A stretch of 64,000 bases of DNA from CAWKGC01 sp963849005 (GCA_963849005.1 CAWKGC010000022.1:248001-312000), one strand, 5' to 3'. Positions 18,104-29,209 are shown, counted from the first letter of the stretch. Program-made: numbers and translations. Notes: generated by a model from the letters alone, not told the origin.

Positions 18104-18833
18104 TTTATGCCCTGGACGGTCGTCCGGCGTTCATCTACATCCATTTGTTTTTTATCGTCTTTTTCCAGGGCTTCCAGGCGGCCCAGGATCGCCGCCAGCC
18201 GCCCGTCGATGTCCTCCGTCCGGCTGCCAAGGGTGGCCAGGACCTGGTTGAGCGGGTCGTCGAGGCTGCCGCTCACGGCATAGGCGTCGAATGCCATGCG
18301 CGCCGCATCGGCGTTGGCATGGTCCTCGACAACGCGGGCCGGTATGCCGACCACGGTGGCCCCGGCGGGTACCGCCTTCACCACGACCGAATTGGACCCG
18401 ATCTTGGCGCCGGCGCCGACCTCGAACGGGCCGAGGATCTTCGCCCCCGCGCCGACCACGACACCCGCCCCCAGCGTGGGATGGCGCTTGCCCTTGTTCC
18501 ACGAGACGCCGCCGAGCGTGACGCCATGGTAGAGCGTGCAGTCGTCGCCGATCTCGGCGGTCTCGCCGATGACGATGCCCATGCCGTGGTCGATGAAGAC
18601 GCGCCGGCCGATGGTGGCGCCGGGGTGGATCTCGATGCCGGTGAGAAAGCGCCCGAGATGGGAAACAGGCGCGCCAGCCAGCGCAATCCCCAGCCCCAAA
18701 GGCGATGCGAGACCACCCGATGCAGCAGCAGCGCGTGGAAACCGGGATAGCAAGTGAGCACTTCCAGCACGCCGCGGGCCGCCGGGTCGCGCTCGAACAC
18801 GACCGTGATGTCCTCTTTGATCCGGGCAAACAT
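18100..18833 (-). CDS. cysE: Serine O-acetyltransferase CysE, one frameshift
   Basis: About 244 residues; makes O-acetylserine, the first committed step of cysteine synthesis. The N-terminal helical part (MFARIKEDITVVFERDPAAR) and the left-handed beta-helix (GIEIHPGATIG, DHGMGIVIGETA, PTLGAGVVVGAGAKILG) lie in two frames; one lost base near 18663 joins them. It is of the shorter type and carries an unusual charged tail (EALEKDDKKQMDVDERR). It lies directly upstream of iscR on the same strand, linking cysteine supply to the desulfurase operon. Confidence 0.92.
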
Positions 18834-18879
18834 GCGATGGGTTCCTGGACGCGCTGGGAAAAGCCAAGGGGCTGGCAAA

Positions 18880-18912
18880 AGGATACTATTCCCGACTAAA
18901 ATCATCAACTAT
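18880..18912 (-). promoter_or_regulatory. cysE promoter with a type-1 IscR box
   Basis: Minus-strand TTGATG (18908-18903), 17-bp spacer, TATCCT (18885-18880). The 25-mer 18912-18888 matches 22 of 25 positions of the type-1 IscR consensus and overlaps the -35 with the same offset (4 bp) as box 1 at iscR. The spacing places a start about 40 nt before the cysE ATG. Confidence 0.65.
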
Positions 18913-18952
18913 TGGCGCGGCATTGCCGTGCCAATCTCCTTCCGCTTCCACC

Positions 18953-20146
18953 GTGCAATCCATCCTCGCCTCTTACCTCGCCTTCCTGCGCCTTCCGGAC
19001 GTCACGCGCATGGTGGTGGTGGCCTTCATCGGCCGCCTGCCGATCGGCATGGGCGGGCTGGCGATGCTGATGTTCCTGCGCGACAGGCTCGGCAACTTTG
19101 CGATTTCCGGTTCCATCGTCGGCGCCTATTTCATCGCCATGGCGACGGCGGCCCCGGTGCTCGGGCGGCTGATCGATCGCATCGGTCCGCGCAGGCCTCT
19201 CATCGTGACGGGCATCGTCCAGCCGCTCGCCCTGCTCGGCTGTTCGTGGCGACGATCAACGGTGCCGGCTACGCGCCGGTGATCACCTTCGCGATCATCG
19301 CGGGCCTTTTCGCCGCGCCGATCACCGTGCTGACGCGCACGCTCTGGCGGCACCGCTTCGACCAGGAGGACGAGCGCCGGCTCGCCTTTGCCGTCGATTC
19401 GGTGATGATCGAGTTCAATTTCACGCTCGGGCCGGCGCTGGTGGCATTGCTGCTCGCCACCGCGGGTCCGGCCACCGCGTTCGCCGTAACGATCGCTGCG
19501 ACGGTCATCGGTTTCGCCGCCTTCATCGGCTCGCCTGCGCTCAAGTACTGGCGCCAGGACGACAATGCCGAGCGGCACCTGCTGGGCCCGCTCACCGAGT
19601 GGCGATTGCTGATCGTCTTCGCGGCGAGCTTCGGCCTCACGTTCTGCTTCGGCGTGCTGGAGGTCGGTTACCCCGCCTTCGCCGTGTACGTGGCGATGCC
19701 CGCGCTGGGCGGGCTGCTGCTTTCGATCAACTCGATCGGCAGCGCGCTCGGCGGCGCGCGCCTACGGCGGAATGAAATTCCGCATGCCGCTGGAGCGCCA
19801 GTTCGCCCTCGCGCTTGGCCTGATGTCGCTGCCGCTGTTCGCCCATTCGCTTGTCACTGCATCCCGTCGGTCTTTGCCTTGACCGCATTCGTCGCCGGGC
19901 ATGGCGATCGCGCCCACGCTCACCGCGCAAACGCTCCTCGTGTCGCGCATCGCCCCGGCGAAATACGCGACCGAGGCATTCACCTGGTCCTCGACCTTCA
20001 TCGTGAGCGGCATCGGCGCCGGGATGGCCGTGGGCGGCGCGTTGTTCGAGACGCTGCCTCTCGGGCAGGTATTCGCGATCGGCGCCGCCGTCGTGCTCGC
20101 GATGTCGCTGCTGGCCCTCGCCTTGCCGGTGCGCGCGGCTCGCTAG
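18953..20146 (+). CDS. MFS transporter, at least three frameshifts
   Basis: About 395-residue major facilitator with roughly 12 hydrophobic segments. The motif-A-like loop between segments 2 and 3 reads VLGRLIDRIGPRRPL. Frames change near 19240, 19762 and 19895, each explained by one base. The GTG at 18953 (QSILASYLAFLRLPDV) is taken as start; no clear ribosome site is seen and TTG at 18923 is an alternative. Substrate unknown. It is divergent from cysE and convergent with trmJ. Confidence 0.78.
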
Positions 20147-20884
20147 TCCTTGTTCGCCGCGGGGACGCTCGAACGACGCGAGCATGCCGCGAAGGATCGC
20201 GACCTCCTCCTTCTCGAGTTCGACGCGCGCCGCGAGGCGCCGCAATCTCTGCATCAGGCGGCCGGGACGCGCCGGGCGAAGGAATCCGCTTGCGATCATG
20301 GCCAGCTCGACGTGCGCGTGCAGCGCCTCGACATCCTCCGCCGTCGCGCGCTTGCGCGAGCGCGCCGGCGCCAGCGCGTGCGCCGAAGCAGCCACGCGCC
20401 ATCTCGTAGCAGGCCACCTGCACGGCAGCCGCAAGATTGAGCGAGGCATACGCGGCGCTCGCCGGGATCATCACCAGGCGCTGGCAGCGGGACAGCTCCG
20501 CGTTCGACAGCCCCGTGGTCTCGTTGCCGAACACCAGCGCCACCGGCCCTTCGCGCGCGGCATCGACGAGTTCCACGGCGGCGTCGCGCAGCGACGCGGC
20601 GGATGCGAAAGATCGCGCGGCCGCGAGGTGAACCCGGCGGCCAGCACGCAGCCCTCGAGCGCCGTGGCGAGCTTCTCGTGCACGCGCGCGCGCGGCAAGG
20701 ACGTCGCCCGCGCCGGAGGCAAGCGCGTCGGCTTCCGCATCCGGATAACGCTGCGGGCTTCACCAGGTCGAGGCGTTCGACGCCCATGGTCTTCATCGCG
20801 CGCGCGGCGGCGCCGATGTTGCCGGGATGGCGCGGGCGCGACAGCACCATGCGCAGGTTGCCGAGGGGCGAAGAGGGCTTTCAT
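20143..20884 (-). CDS. trmJ: tRNA (Cm32/Um32) methyltransferase TrmJ, several frameshifts
   Basis: About 247-residue SPOUT-class RNA methyltransferase, 2'-O-methylating position 32 of tRNAs. Pieces in order: MVLSRPRHPGNIGAAARAMK (N-terminal knot strand), VALVFGNETTGLSNAELSRC (SAM-binding motif), LVMIPASAAYASLNLAAAVQ (knot), and a C-terminal helical extension typical of TrmJ. Frame breaks fall near 20860, 20740, 20570, 20400 and 20165. Start taken at MKALFAP (20884); 20850 is an alternative. Divergent from suhB, the same neighbourhood as in E. coli. Confidence 0.85.
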
Positions 20885-20928
20885 CGTATAATTGTCGCCA
20901 GTTTCCCCGCTCTTTGCCACGACCTCCC

Positions 20929-21717
20929 ATGCATCCCATGCTCAATACGGCCGTCAAGGCCGCTCGCAAGGCCGGCGCGATCATCACGCGCGCCTCCTAC
21001 GACCTCGAGAAGCTGACCGTGCGCAGCAAGCAGGAAAACGACTTCGTCTCCGAGGTCGACCACGCGGCGGAGGAGGCGATCATCTCGGTGCTGCGCGAGA
21101 CCTACCCGAAGCATGCCTTCCTCGCCGAGGAGAGCGGCGCGTCGGTGGCGGACCCGGCCAACGCCGAGTACCTCTGGGTCATCGACCCGCTCGACGGCAC
21201 CACCAATTTCCTGCACGGTTTTCCGCAGTACTGCGTGTCGATCGCGCTGCTGCACAAGGGCGTCCTTTCGCAAGGCGTCGTGCTCGACCCCAACCGCGAC
21301 GAGCTTTTCACCGCCGGCAAGGGCGCGGGCGCCTACCTGAACGACCGCCGCATCCGCGTGAGCAAGACCGTTTCGATCAAGGAGTCCCTCATCGGCACCG
21401 GCTTCCCGTTTCGCGAGATGAGCAATTACGAGGACTACTCGCGGATGCTCACCAACGTGATGAAGAACACCGCGGGCGTGCGCCGCCCCGGCGCCGCCGC
21501 GCTCGACCTCGCCTACGTCGCCGCGGGCCGCTTTGACGGGTTCTTCGAGATGGGCCTGTCGACATGGGACATGGCCGCCGGCGCGCTGATGATCCGCGAG
21601 GCCGGCGGGTTGGTCGGCGATTTCGACGGCGAGGAGAACTACATGGAGAGCGGCCGCATCGTCGCCGCCAACGCCAAGCTGTTCACGCCCCTTCTGCAAC
21701 TGCTGAAGGCGCGCTGA
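20929..21717 (+). CDS. suhB: Inositol-1-monophosphatase SuhB
   Basis: 262-residue Mg-dependent phosphatase of the IMPase family; in E. coli it also joins the rRNA antitermination complex. Metal-binding motifs are visible: FLAEESGA, WVIDPLDGTTNF and STWDMAAGALMIREAGG. The ATG at 20929 gives MHPMLNTAVKAARKAG; a second ATG at 20938 is an alternative. A TATAAT lies at 20887-20892 but no -35 at good spacing. Frame intact. Confidence 0.93.
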   Translation: MHPMLNTAVKAARKAGAIITRASYDLEKLTVRSKQENDFVSEVDHAAEEAIISVLRETYPKHAFLAEESGASVADPANAEYLWVIDPLDGTTNFLHGFPQYCVSIALLHKGVLSQGVVLDPNRDELFTAGKGAGAYLNDRRIRVSKTVSIKESLIGTGFPFREMSNYEDYSRMLTNVMKNTAGVRRPGAAALDLAYVAAGRFDGFFEMGLSTWDMAAGALMIREAGGLVGDFDGEENYMESGRIVAANAKLFTPLLQLLKAR

Positions 21718-21736
21718 AGCGCATTGCCGGGCGGAC

Positions 21737-23042
21737 ATGGCACAAGGCGCACATCGCATCGTGGTCGTCGGCGGTGGCGCCGGCGGGCTGGAACTCGCCA
21801 CGAAACTCGGCGACAAGCTCGGCAAGCGCGGGCGCGCCCGGGTCACCCTCGTCGATCGCAGCCGCGACGCACCTGTGGAAGCCGCTGCTGCATGAAGTCG
21901 CCGCGGGCAGCATGGACATCCACGACCACCAGCTCGATTACATCGCCCAGGCGCGCTGGCATGGCTTCACCTTCGCGCTCGGCACGCTCGGCGGCCTGGA
22001 CCGCGCCAATCGGGAAGTGACCATCGCCGCGGTGCGCGACGACGAGGGCGAGGAGATCCTGCCCGAGCGCCGCATCGCCTACGACACGCTGGTGATCGCC
22101 ATCGGCAGCGAATCGAACGACTTCGGCACGCCGGGCTTCAGGGAGCACGCGTTCGCCCTCGAGACCAAGAACGACGCGAACCTGTTCCACCGCCGGCTGG
22201 TCAACACCTGCGCGCGCGCCAACTACGCGGCCGACGGCAGGGTGATCGACATCGCCATCGTCGGCGCCGGCGCCACGGGCGTCGAGCTGGCCGCGGAGCT
22301 GCACAACACGACCCGGTTGCTTGCCGCCTACGGGCTGACGAATTTCGATCCGGAAAAGCAGATCCGCATCTCGCTCGTCGAAGCGGGGCCGCGCATCCTG
22401 CCCGGGCTGGTCGATTACCTCGCCGAGGCCACGGCGAAGATCCTCGATGACCTCGGCGTGCGCCAGCTCGTCAACGAGCGCGTCGTGGCGATCGAGGAGC
22501 GCGCGATCCGCACCGCGAGCGGCAATGCGATCGCTTCCGACTTCACCGTCTGGGCCGCCGGCATCCGCTGCCAGTCCGTGCTGAAGGAAATCGGCGGGCT
22601 GGAAACCAACCGCATCAACCAGCTGGTGGTGAAGCAGACGCTGCAGGCCACCCGCGACGACGACATCTTCGCGCTCGGCGATTGCGCCGCCTGCGCGTGG
22701 ACCGAGGGGCGTTTCGTGCCGCCGCGCGCGCAGGCCGCGCACCAGCAGGCAAGCCATGTGTTCGCCTCGATCAGGCGCCGCCTCTCGGGCGAGGCGCCGA
22801 AGGACTTCCGCTACCGGGACTTCGGCTCGCTGGTGTCGCTCGGCACCTACGAATCGGTCGGCACGCTGATGGGCTTCGTCACGGGCGGCTCGATCCGGCT
22901 CGAAGGCCTGCTCGCCAAGCTCTTCTACGTTTCGCTCTACCGGATGCACATCCTCGCGCTGCATGGCTTCTGGCGCATGGCGCTCGACACGCTGGCGCGC
23001 ATGATCCGCAGCCAGACGGAGCCGAAGGTAAAGCTGCATTGA
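21737..23042 (+). CDS. Type II NADH dehydrogenase (NDH-2), one frameshift
   Basis: About 434-residue membrane-associated FAD protein passing electrons from NADH to quinone without proton pumping. FAD-binding VVVGGGAGGLELATKLG at the N-terminus, HLWKPLLHEVAAG, NAD-binding IAIVGAGATGVELAAELH (about residue 175), TVWAAGIR and FALGDCAAC. The C-terminal amphipathic region (LFYVSLYRMHILALHGF) fits membrane anchoring. One extra base near 21863 divides the first 43 residues from the rest. It starts 19 bp after suhB. Confidence 0.9.
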
Positions 23043-23090
23043 CCGCGACGATTCCCGTTCCGTGCTTCCCGGGATCGCGGCACCGACCGA

Positions 23091-23597
23091 TCACTTGATC
23101 TGGTAGGCGGCATGGCAGGCCACGCAGGATTGCGTGACCTGCGCGAGCGCCGCGAGCGGGCGGTCGAGCTTGCGATCGACGGACGCTTCCTGCGCCACCA
23201 GCGCGAACCGGCTCGCGCTGCGGTGCATCGCGGTCCCGATGTCCTGCATTCCCTGCGGCATCACCTTGGCAACCTCATGCGCGCCGTGCAGGCCGAGCGA
23301 CGACATGCCCAGCCGCTTCTCGGCGACGTCGGCCGCGCGATCGAACTCGTAGCGGGCGAGCGCGTCCTGGATTTCCGCGAGCGCCAGCAAGTGGTCGCGC
23401 ATGTTGGCCAGCGTGTGCTCTTTCATCGCCGCCGGGAACGCGACCACCTGGCGCGAAGGCACGCTTGCCGCGGGTGCTGCGGCCGGCTTCGCATGGCTGT
23501 CCGGGTCATGGACATGCTGCGCGAAGGCGAAGGTCGCCACCGCCAGGCCGCCGAGCAGGGCAACCGGAATGCCGAACGAACCTGCAATCCATTTCAT
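23091..23597 (-). CDS. Exported cytochrome with C-terminal haem motif (class II-like)
   Basis: 168-residue protein with an N-terminal signal segment (GIPVALLGGLAVATFAFA) and one haem site SCVACHAAYQIK seven residues from the C-terminus. The body is predicted helical. A C-terminal CxxCH after a helical bundle is typical of cytochrome c'/class II cytochromes, usually periplasmic, but overall similarity was not checked. ATG at 23597 preferred over an upstream in-frame start because it begins the signal peptide. Same strand as the Met/His-rich protein gene. Confidence 0.7.
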   Translation of the reverse strand: MKWIAGSFGIPVALLGGLAVATFAFAQHVHDPDSHAKPAAAPAASVPSRQVVAFPAAMKEHTLANMRDHLLALAEIQDALARYEFDRAADVAEKRLGMSSLGLHGAHEVAKVMPQGMQDIGTAMHRSASRFALVAQEASVDRKLDRPLAALAQVTQSCVACHAAYQIK

Positions 23598-23672
23598 CTT
23601 CGCGTCCTCGATCGGAGGTTCGTCATCCGCAAACAACCGCCCGCCTTGCGCAGGCGGGCGGGGGAATGCAGG

Positions 23673-24074
23673 TCAGTGCGATTGCCACCTCGGGCCCCGC
23701 GCGCACTGCTCGGGCAGCGCAATGCCCCGTTCGGCGGCGCGCTGCTGCATCGCGGCATGGTTGGCTGCCGCGAGCGCCTGGCGCTCTTCGGGAGTCGCCG
23801 CATTTTGCATCTTCGACCTGAACGCGGCCTGTTCCTCGGCCGTCATGAGCTGCTGCCCTGCCATCGGCCCGCCCATGCCGCCGCCCATGCCGTGCTTCAT
23901 TCCCGCCATGTGGCCCGCGCCCATGCCGCAGGCCGTGCCGTCATGCGTCCCGGCCATCGCCCCGGGGCCCATTCCACCACAGCCCTCACCCTGATGGGCG
24001 TAAGCAACCCCGGCGGCGAGGCCGAGTCCCAGCGAAGCAGCGATTCCAGCTGCAAGCATTTTCGAGCGTGTCAT
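23673..24074 (-). CDS. Exported Met/Gly/His-rich small protein
   Basis: 133 residues: signal peptide (LAAGIAASLGLGLAAGVAYA), a Met/Gly/His/Cys-rich stretch (about residues 32-72, with GGMGPGAMAG and AGMKHGMGGGMGG), then a charged helix (MTAEEQAAFRSKMQNAAT) reminiscent of small periplasmic metal- or stress-responsive proteins. I do not recognise a named family. Such composition often binds copper, but that is inference. A plausible ribosome site (AAGGAA) precedes the ATG. It is divergent from a two-component system whose sensor has a similar Met/Gly-rich segment. Confidence 0.65.
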   Translation of the reverse strand: MTRSKMLAAGIAASLGLGLAAGVAYAHQGEGCGGMGPGAMAGTHDGTACGMGAGHMAGMKHGMGGGMGGPMAGQQLMTAEEQAAFRSKMQNAATPEERQALAAANHAAMQQRAAERGIALPEQCARGPRWQSH

Positions 24075-24300
24075 GATCTGGTTCCTTTGAAAGTGAGTTG
24101 GACCGCATCGTTTCGAACCCTTGCATCGGGACAGCCATCCCCCGATTCCAGGTTCACCGCACGATCCATTAGACCCGTTCGATGTAACGAGGCAATGTCG
24201 CCGGCGGCCTGTTTGGTATCGCAGGCTTGCGGCGCGCGGGGTTGTTACACTGCGATACAATTTTCCGCCATCGCAGGCGCCGGTTGGGCAAGAATCCGTC

Positions 24301-25033
24301 ATGGCCACGCAAGACCACATCCTCATCGTGGACGACGACGCCGAGATCCGCGGCCTGCTCGGCGACTACCTGCAGCAAGAACGGCTATCGCGTCACCGCG
24401 GCCGCCGACGGCAAGGAGATGCGCGCGGCGATGGACCCGGCCCGCCCGGACCTCGTCATCCTCGACCTGATGCTGCCGGGCGAAGACGGGCTGGCGCTGT
24501 GCCGCGACCTGCGCGCAGGCTCCAACATGCCGATGATCATGCTCACCGCGCGCGGCGAGGAAACCGACCGCATCGTCGGCCTGGAAATGGGCGCCGACGA
24601 CTACGTGCCGAAGCCGTTCAACCCGCGCGAGCTGCTGGCCCGCATCAAGAGCGTGCTGCGGCGCGCGCGGTCGCTGCCGGAAAACCTGGCAGCCGGAGAC
24701 CGGCCGGCGCGTTCCGGTTCGCCGGCTGGACGCTGGACGTCGCCACGCGCAACCTGCGTTTCGCCCGAGGGCGTGGTGATCGCATTGAGCGGCACGGAGT
24801 TCAGGTTGCTGAGGATCTTCCTCGAGCACCCGCACCGCGTGCTGACGCGCGACCAGCTGATCGACCTCATGCTCTCGCGCGACGCCGGCCCGTTCGACCG
24901 CGCCATCGACGTGCAGGTGAGCCGGCTGCGCCGCCGCCTCGGCGAGGACGGCAGGGAAAGCCGCCCTCATCAAGACGGTGCGCGGCCAGGGTTACGTGCT
25001 TGCGGCGGACGTCGTCCGGTTCGAGGGCGATGA
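24301..25033 (+). CDS. OmpR-family response regulator, about four frameshifts
   Basis: About 240 residues. Receiver: HILIVDDDAEIRGLL, phosphoacceptor in LVILDLMLPGEDG, LTARGEETDRIVGLEMGADD, KPFNPREL. Winged-helix output: LSGTEFRLLRIFLEHPHRVLTRDQL, RAIDVQVSRLRRRLGED, KTVRGQGYVLAADV. Breaks occur near 24375 (one extra base after the first 25 residues), 24695, 24760 and 24960. The stop overlaps the kinase ATG (ATGA). Target genes are not evident; the divergent exported protein is the obvious candidate. Confidence 0.88.
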
Positions 25034-26502
25034 CGCTGCTGCCGCGCTCGCTGTTCAGCCGCCTGGTGCTGGTCCTGCTCGCCGTGCTCGCTGGCCGCGC
25101 AGCTGATGAGCTTCGCGATCCACATGCACGAGCGCGGCGAATTGCTGCAGCAGGCGAGCGGCATGCAGTCGGCGCGGCGGATCGCCGAAATCGTCAGGGT
25201 GCTCGATTCCCTCGGCAAGGAGGAACGCGCCAGGATGGCGGGCATCCTCAGCGCGCCGCCGCATGGCGATCACGGCTGGACGAGGCGCCCTTGCGCGCCG
25301 GGGAAAACGGCGCGGAAACGACGGCGCGCGCAACCATGTTCGCCGCGATGCTGCGTCGCTTCCTCGGCGAAGAGTGGCCGCTCGAAGTGGCAGTCGCCGA
25401 CAGCCGGCCGTTCGACCCGGGCGCCATGCGCAACCCGGCCGGCCCGCGCATGGGACAAGGCTGGGGCGGCCCGGATCGGGCGAAGGCATGGGCGGCCCGG
25501 GAATGGGAATGCATTCGGGCATGCGCTATTCTTCGCAGCCCGGCGCTTTCCTTCATCGCGCAGGTGCGCCTGCGACGACGGCGACCCTGGTGACCTTCGA
25601 TTCCCGGCAGCCTGCCGAAACGGAGAATTGGCCCTACCGCCTGATGCTCAGCCTCGCGGTCCTGCTGGCCGCGGTGATCGGCGTGTCGCTGGTCGCGGTG
25701 CGCTGGGCGACCCGCCCGCTCAAGGTGCTGGCGGATGCGGCCGAGGAACTCGGCAAGGACATCCACCGGCCCCCGCTCGCGGAATCGGGGCCGGTGGAGG
25801 TGGCGCGCGCGGCGCGCGCCTTCAACACGATGCAGTCCCGCCTCGTGCGCTTCATCGAGGAACGCACCCGCGCCCTCGCCGCGATGTCGCACGACTTGAA
25901 GACGCCGATCACGCGCCTGCGCCTGCGCGCGGAACTGCTCGACGATGCGTCGCTGCAGGGCCAAGTTCACGGGAGACCTCGCGGAGATGGAATCCATGGT
26001 CGGCGCCACGCTGGATTTCATGCGCGGCATCGACACCGGGGAGGCGGCACAGCCCATCGACATCCAGGCATTGCTCGAGAGCCTGCAGGCGGACCTGCAG
26101 GAAACCGGCGGCCGCATGTCGATCGAAGGCAGCGCGGCGGGTCCGTACGTCGGCAGGCCGCAGGCGCTCAAGCGCTGCCTCGCGAACCTGCTGCAGAACG
26201 CGATCAATTACGGCGGGTCGGCTGCGGTCGCGATCGATGACAACGCGGATCGCCTGGTGATCCGGATCACGGACGAGGGGCCCGGGATACCGGAGCAGGA
26301 ACTCGAACGGGTGTTCGAGCCCTTCTATCGGCTGGAAGGCTCGCGCAACCGGGAAACGGGCGGCACCGGACTGGGGCTGGGCATCGCGCGCAGCATTGCG
26401 GAAGCCCACGGCGGCCACCTGCGCCTTCGCAATCGCGCCGAGGGCGGGCTCGAGGCCGCGCTCACGCTGCCGCGTTCCGGATCTTCAGGCCACCTAGACT
26501 AG
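25030..26502 (+). CDS. Sensor histidine kinase, about four frameshifts
   Basis: About 490 residues: first membrane segment (LPRSLFSRLVLVLLAVL), a periplasmic region of about 150 residues containing a Met/Gly-rich run (MGQGWGGPD, then GGPGMGMHSGMRYSS), second membrane segment (LMLSLAVLLAAVIGVSLVA), HAMP, HisKA (MSHDLKTPITRLRLRAELL), and HATPase with NLLQNAINYGG, DEGPGIPEQELE and GGTGLGLGIA. Breaks near 25095, 25260, 25490 and 25970. The Met/His content of the sensing domain suggests metal, perhaps copper, but this is inference. The 3' end overlaps the convergent gene by 9 bp. Confidence 0.88.
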
Positions 26503-29209
26503 GTCGAGCTCCGCTTGCTTCAGGCTGCTGTCGTAAGGGTGCGTGGACACCTTGAAGCCGAGGCCCGTGACGAATTTCAGCATGCGCTTGTTCTCGGCGA
26601 GGATGGGGCTGCCCATCACCCGCAGGCCGCGGCTGCGTGCCGACTCGATCAACGCGCGCATCAGCGCGCCGGCCACGCCCTCGCCCTTCCAGATGTCGGC
26701 GACGACGATCGCGAACTCGCAGCTTTCGCCGTCGGGGTTGGTGGCGTAGCGCGCCACCCCGATCTCCTCCTCGCCGCCCGTCGGTCTCGATCACGGCGAC
26801 AAAGGCCATCTCCCGGTCGTAGTCGATCTGCGTGAAGCGGATCAGCTGCGCGAGCGAGAGTTCGCGCAGCGTGTTCATGAAGCGGAAGTACTTCGCCTCG
26901 GGCGAGAGGTTCTTCACGAACTCCTGCTCGATCTCCGCGTCTTCCGGCCGGATCGGGCGCAGCGTGATCTGCCTGCCGCCCTTGATCTGGTGATGGCTCA
27001 CGAGGTTGCGACGGATAGGGATGGATCGCCATGTGGTCGTAGCGGCCGGCCGTGGGCGGCAGCTGGCTCGATGACGATGCGCGCATCGACGGCGATGGCG
27101 CCGTTTTCGTCGACGATCAGCGGGTTGATGTCCATCTCGCGCATCCACGGCAGTTCGCAGACCATTTCCGAGACGCGCAGCAGGACGGCTTCCAGCGCGG
27201 CCATGTTGACCGGCGGCATGTTGCGGAACTTGCCGAGCGTGGGCGCCCTCGCGCAGTCGATGCAAGCATGTCGGCCACCAGGAAACTGTTGAGCGGCGGC
27301 AGCGCCACCGCGCGGTCGCGCCGCCGGACATCGACGCCGATGCCGCCGGCGCCGAAGCAGGATCGCCGGGCCGAAGATCTGGTCGCTGATCACGCCGACC
27401 ATCAGTTCGCGGCCGTTCGGCTTCTGGATCATCGGCTCGATGGCGACGCCGTGGATCTTGGCATCGGGACGATTGGCCTTCACCTCGTCGATGATCTCCT
27501 GGTAGGCGCCGCGCACGGCGGCGAGGTTGGCGAGGTTCAGGCGCACGCCGCCGCAGTCGGTCTTGTGGGTGATCTGCGGCGAGATCGATCTTCATCGCCA
27601 CCGGCAGCCCGGTCTGCTCCGCGAGCACCATGGCCTCGGCGGCGGAACGCGCGGCGACCACGGTCTGGGCGATGGGAATGTGGAAGGCGGCGAGCAGCGC
27701 CTTCGATTCCATTTCGTCGAGGATCTTGCGGCCCTCGGCCAGCGCCGATCTCGATGACGAGCGCGCGCCGACTCGACGTCGCGGCGCGTCCTGGCCGGAG
27801 AGCGACGCCGGCGTCTGCATCAGCAGCTGCTGGTTGCGGTAGTAGGCGGACACGTGCGAGAACAGGTCGACCGCCGGTTCCGGCGTGCGGAAGGTCGGGA
27901 TGCGGCGCCTTCTTGAACAGCTGCCGCGCCTTCGCGCACCTGCTCCTCGCCCATCCAGCAGGTGACCAGCGGCTTGTCCGATTTGCGCGGCCAGCTCGAT
28001 GACGCCGCGCGCCGCCTCGGTCGGGTCGGTCATCGCCTGCGGCGTGAGGATGGCCAGCACGCCATCGACCTGCGTCGTCGTCGAGGCAGGCGGCAAGCGC
28101 AGCGGCGTAGCGCGCGGGATCGGCGTCGCCGATGATGTCGATCGGGTTGCGACTTCGACCAGTTCGGCGGCAGCACCTCGTCCAGCTGCGCCAGCGTCGT
28201 CCGGGGAAAGCTGCGCCAGCGGGATGCCGATGTCCGCGGCGTGGTCGGCGGCCATCGACGCCGGGGCCGCCGCCGTTGGTGATGATCGCCAGCCGGTTGC
28301 CGCGCGGGCGGAAATGCGAGAACAGCGCCGTGCGCCGCGGCGTACATCTGGCCGATGGTGTCCAGCCGCACGACGCCGGCGCGGCGCAGCGCGGCATCGA
28401 ACACGTCGTCGGCGCCGACCAGCGCGCCGGTGTGCGAGCGCGCCGCCTTTTCGCCGGCCGGATGCCTGCCCACCTTGATCAGCAGCACCGGCTTGACGCG
28501 CGCGGCCGCGCGCAGCGCGCTCATGAAGCGGCGCGCGTTCTTGATGCCTTCGATGTAGAGGAAGATGTTCTCGGTCTTCGGGTCGGAGACCAGGTAGTCG
28601 AGCACCTCGCCGAAATCGACGTCGCCCGAATCGGCCCGAGCGAAACGACGCTGGAGAAGCCGACCTTGTTCGGGCAGCGCCCAGTCGAGGATCGCGGTGC
28701 ACAGCGCGCCGGATTGCGAGATCAGGCCGATGGTGCCGGGCATTGGCGCTGCCATGGGCGAAGGTCGGGTTGAGCCCGCTCGGGGGGCGCATGATGCCCA
28801 GGCAGTTCGGCCCGATGAGCCGCACGCGATGGCGCCGCGCATTTTCGAGCATCGCGCGCTCGAGCGCGGCGCCGCGCGGGCCGGTCTCGCTGAAGCCGCC
28901 GGAGATGACGATGGCAGTGCGGGTGCCGGCGCGCCCGCAGGCATCGACGATCGCGGGGACGGTCGGGGCCTTGGTGCAGATCACCGCGAGGTCGAGGCGC
29001 TGCGGGATGCTCTCGACCGAGGGATGGCACGGCTGGCCGAAGATCGTTTCGTGCGTCGGGTTGACCAGGAACAGCTTGCCCGGGAAATGCATGTCGAGCA
29101 TGTTGCGCACCAGCGTGGCGCCGATCGAACCGGTGCGCTCCGAGGCGCCGATGATGGCAACCGACTGCGGCTCGAAAAGAGGGGTGAGGTAATGCCGTTC
29201 GAAAGTCAT
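26494..29209 (-). CDS. Acetyl-CoA synthetase-like/GNAT fusion (Pat/YfiQ type), many frameshifts
   Basis: About 905 residues in the order of protein acetyltransferase Pat (YfiQ/PatZ): CoA-binding domain (SVAIIGASERTGSIGATLVR, RLIGPNCLGIMRP), succinyl-CoA-ligase-like domain (LISQSGALCTAILDWA, FLYIEGIKNARRFMS), ATP-grasp-like domain (LLAAFHIPIAQTVVA, AIEPMIQKPNGRELMVGV) and C-terminal GNAT (IRPEDAEIEQEFVKNL, WKGEGVAGALMRALIESA). Pat acetylates lysines, e.g. of acetyl-CoA synthetase. At least ten indels interrupt the frame, densest at 27000-28750. Whether the ADP-forming ligase half is catalytic cannot be judged through the errors. Confidence 0.85.

Noticed and set aside
20887..20892. TATAAT as the suhB promoter
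   Set aside because: No acceptable -35 hexamer at 15-19 bp; kept only as a remark in the suhB entry.
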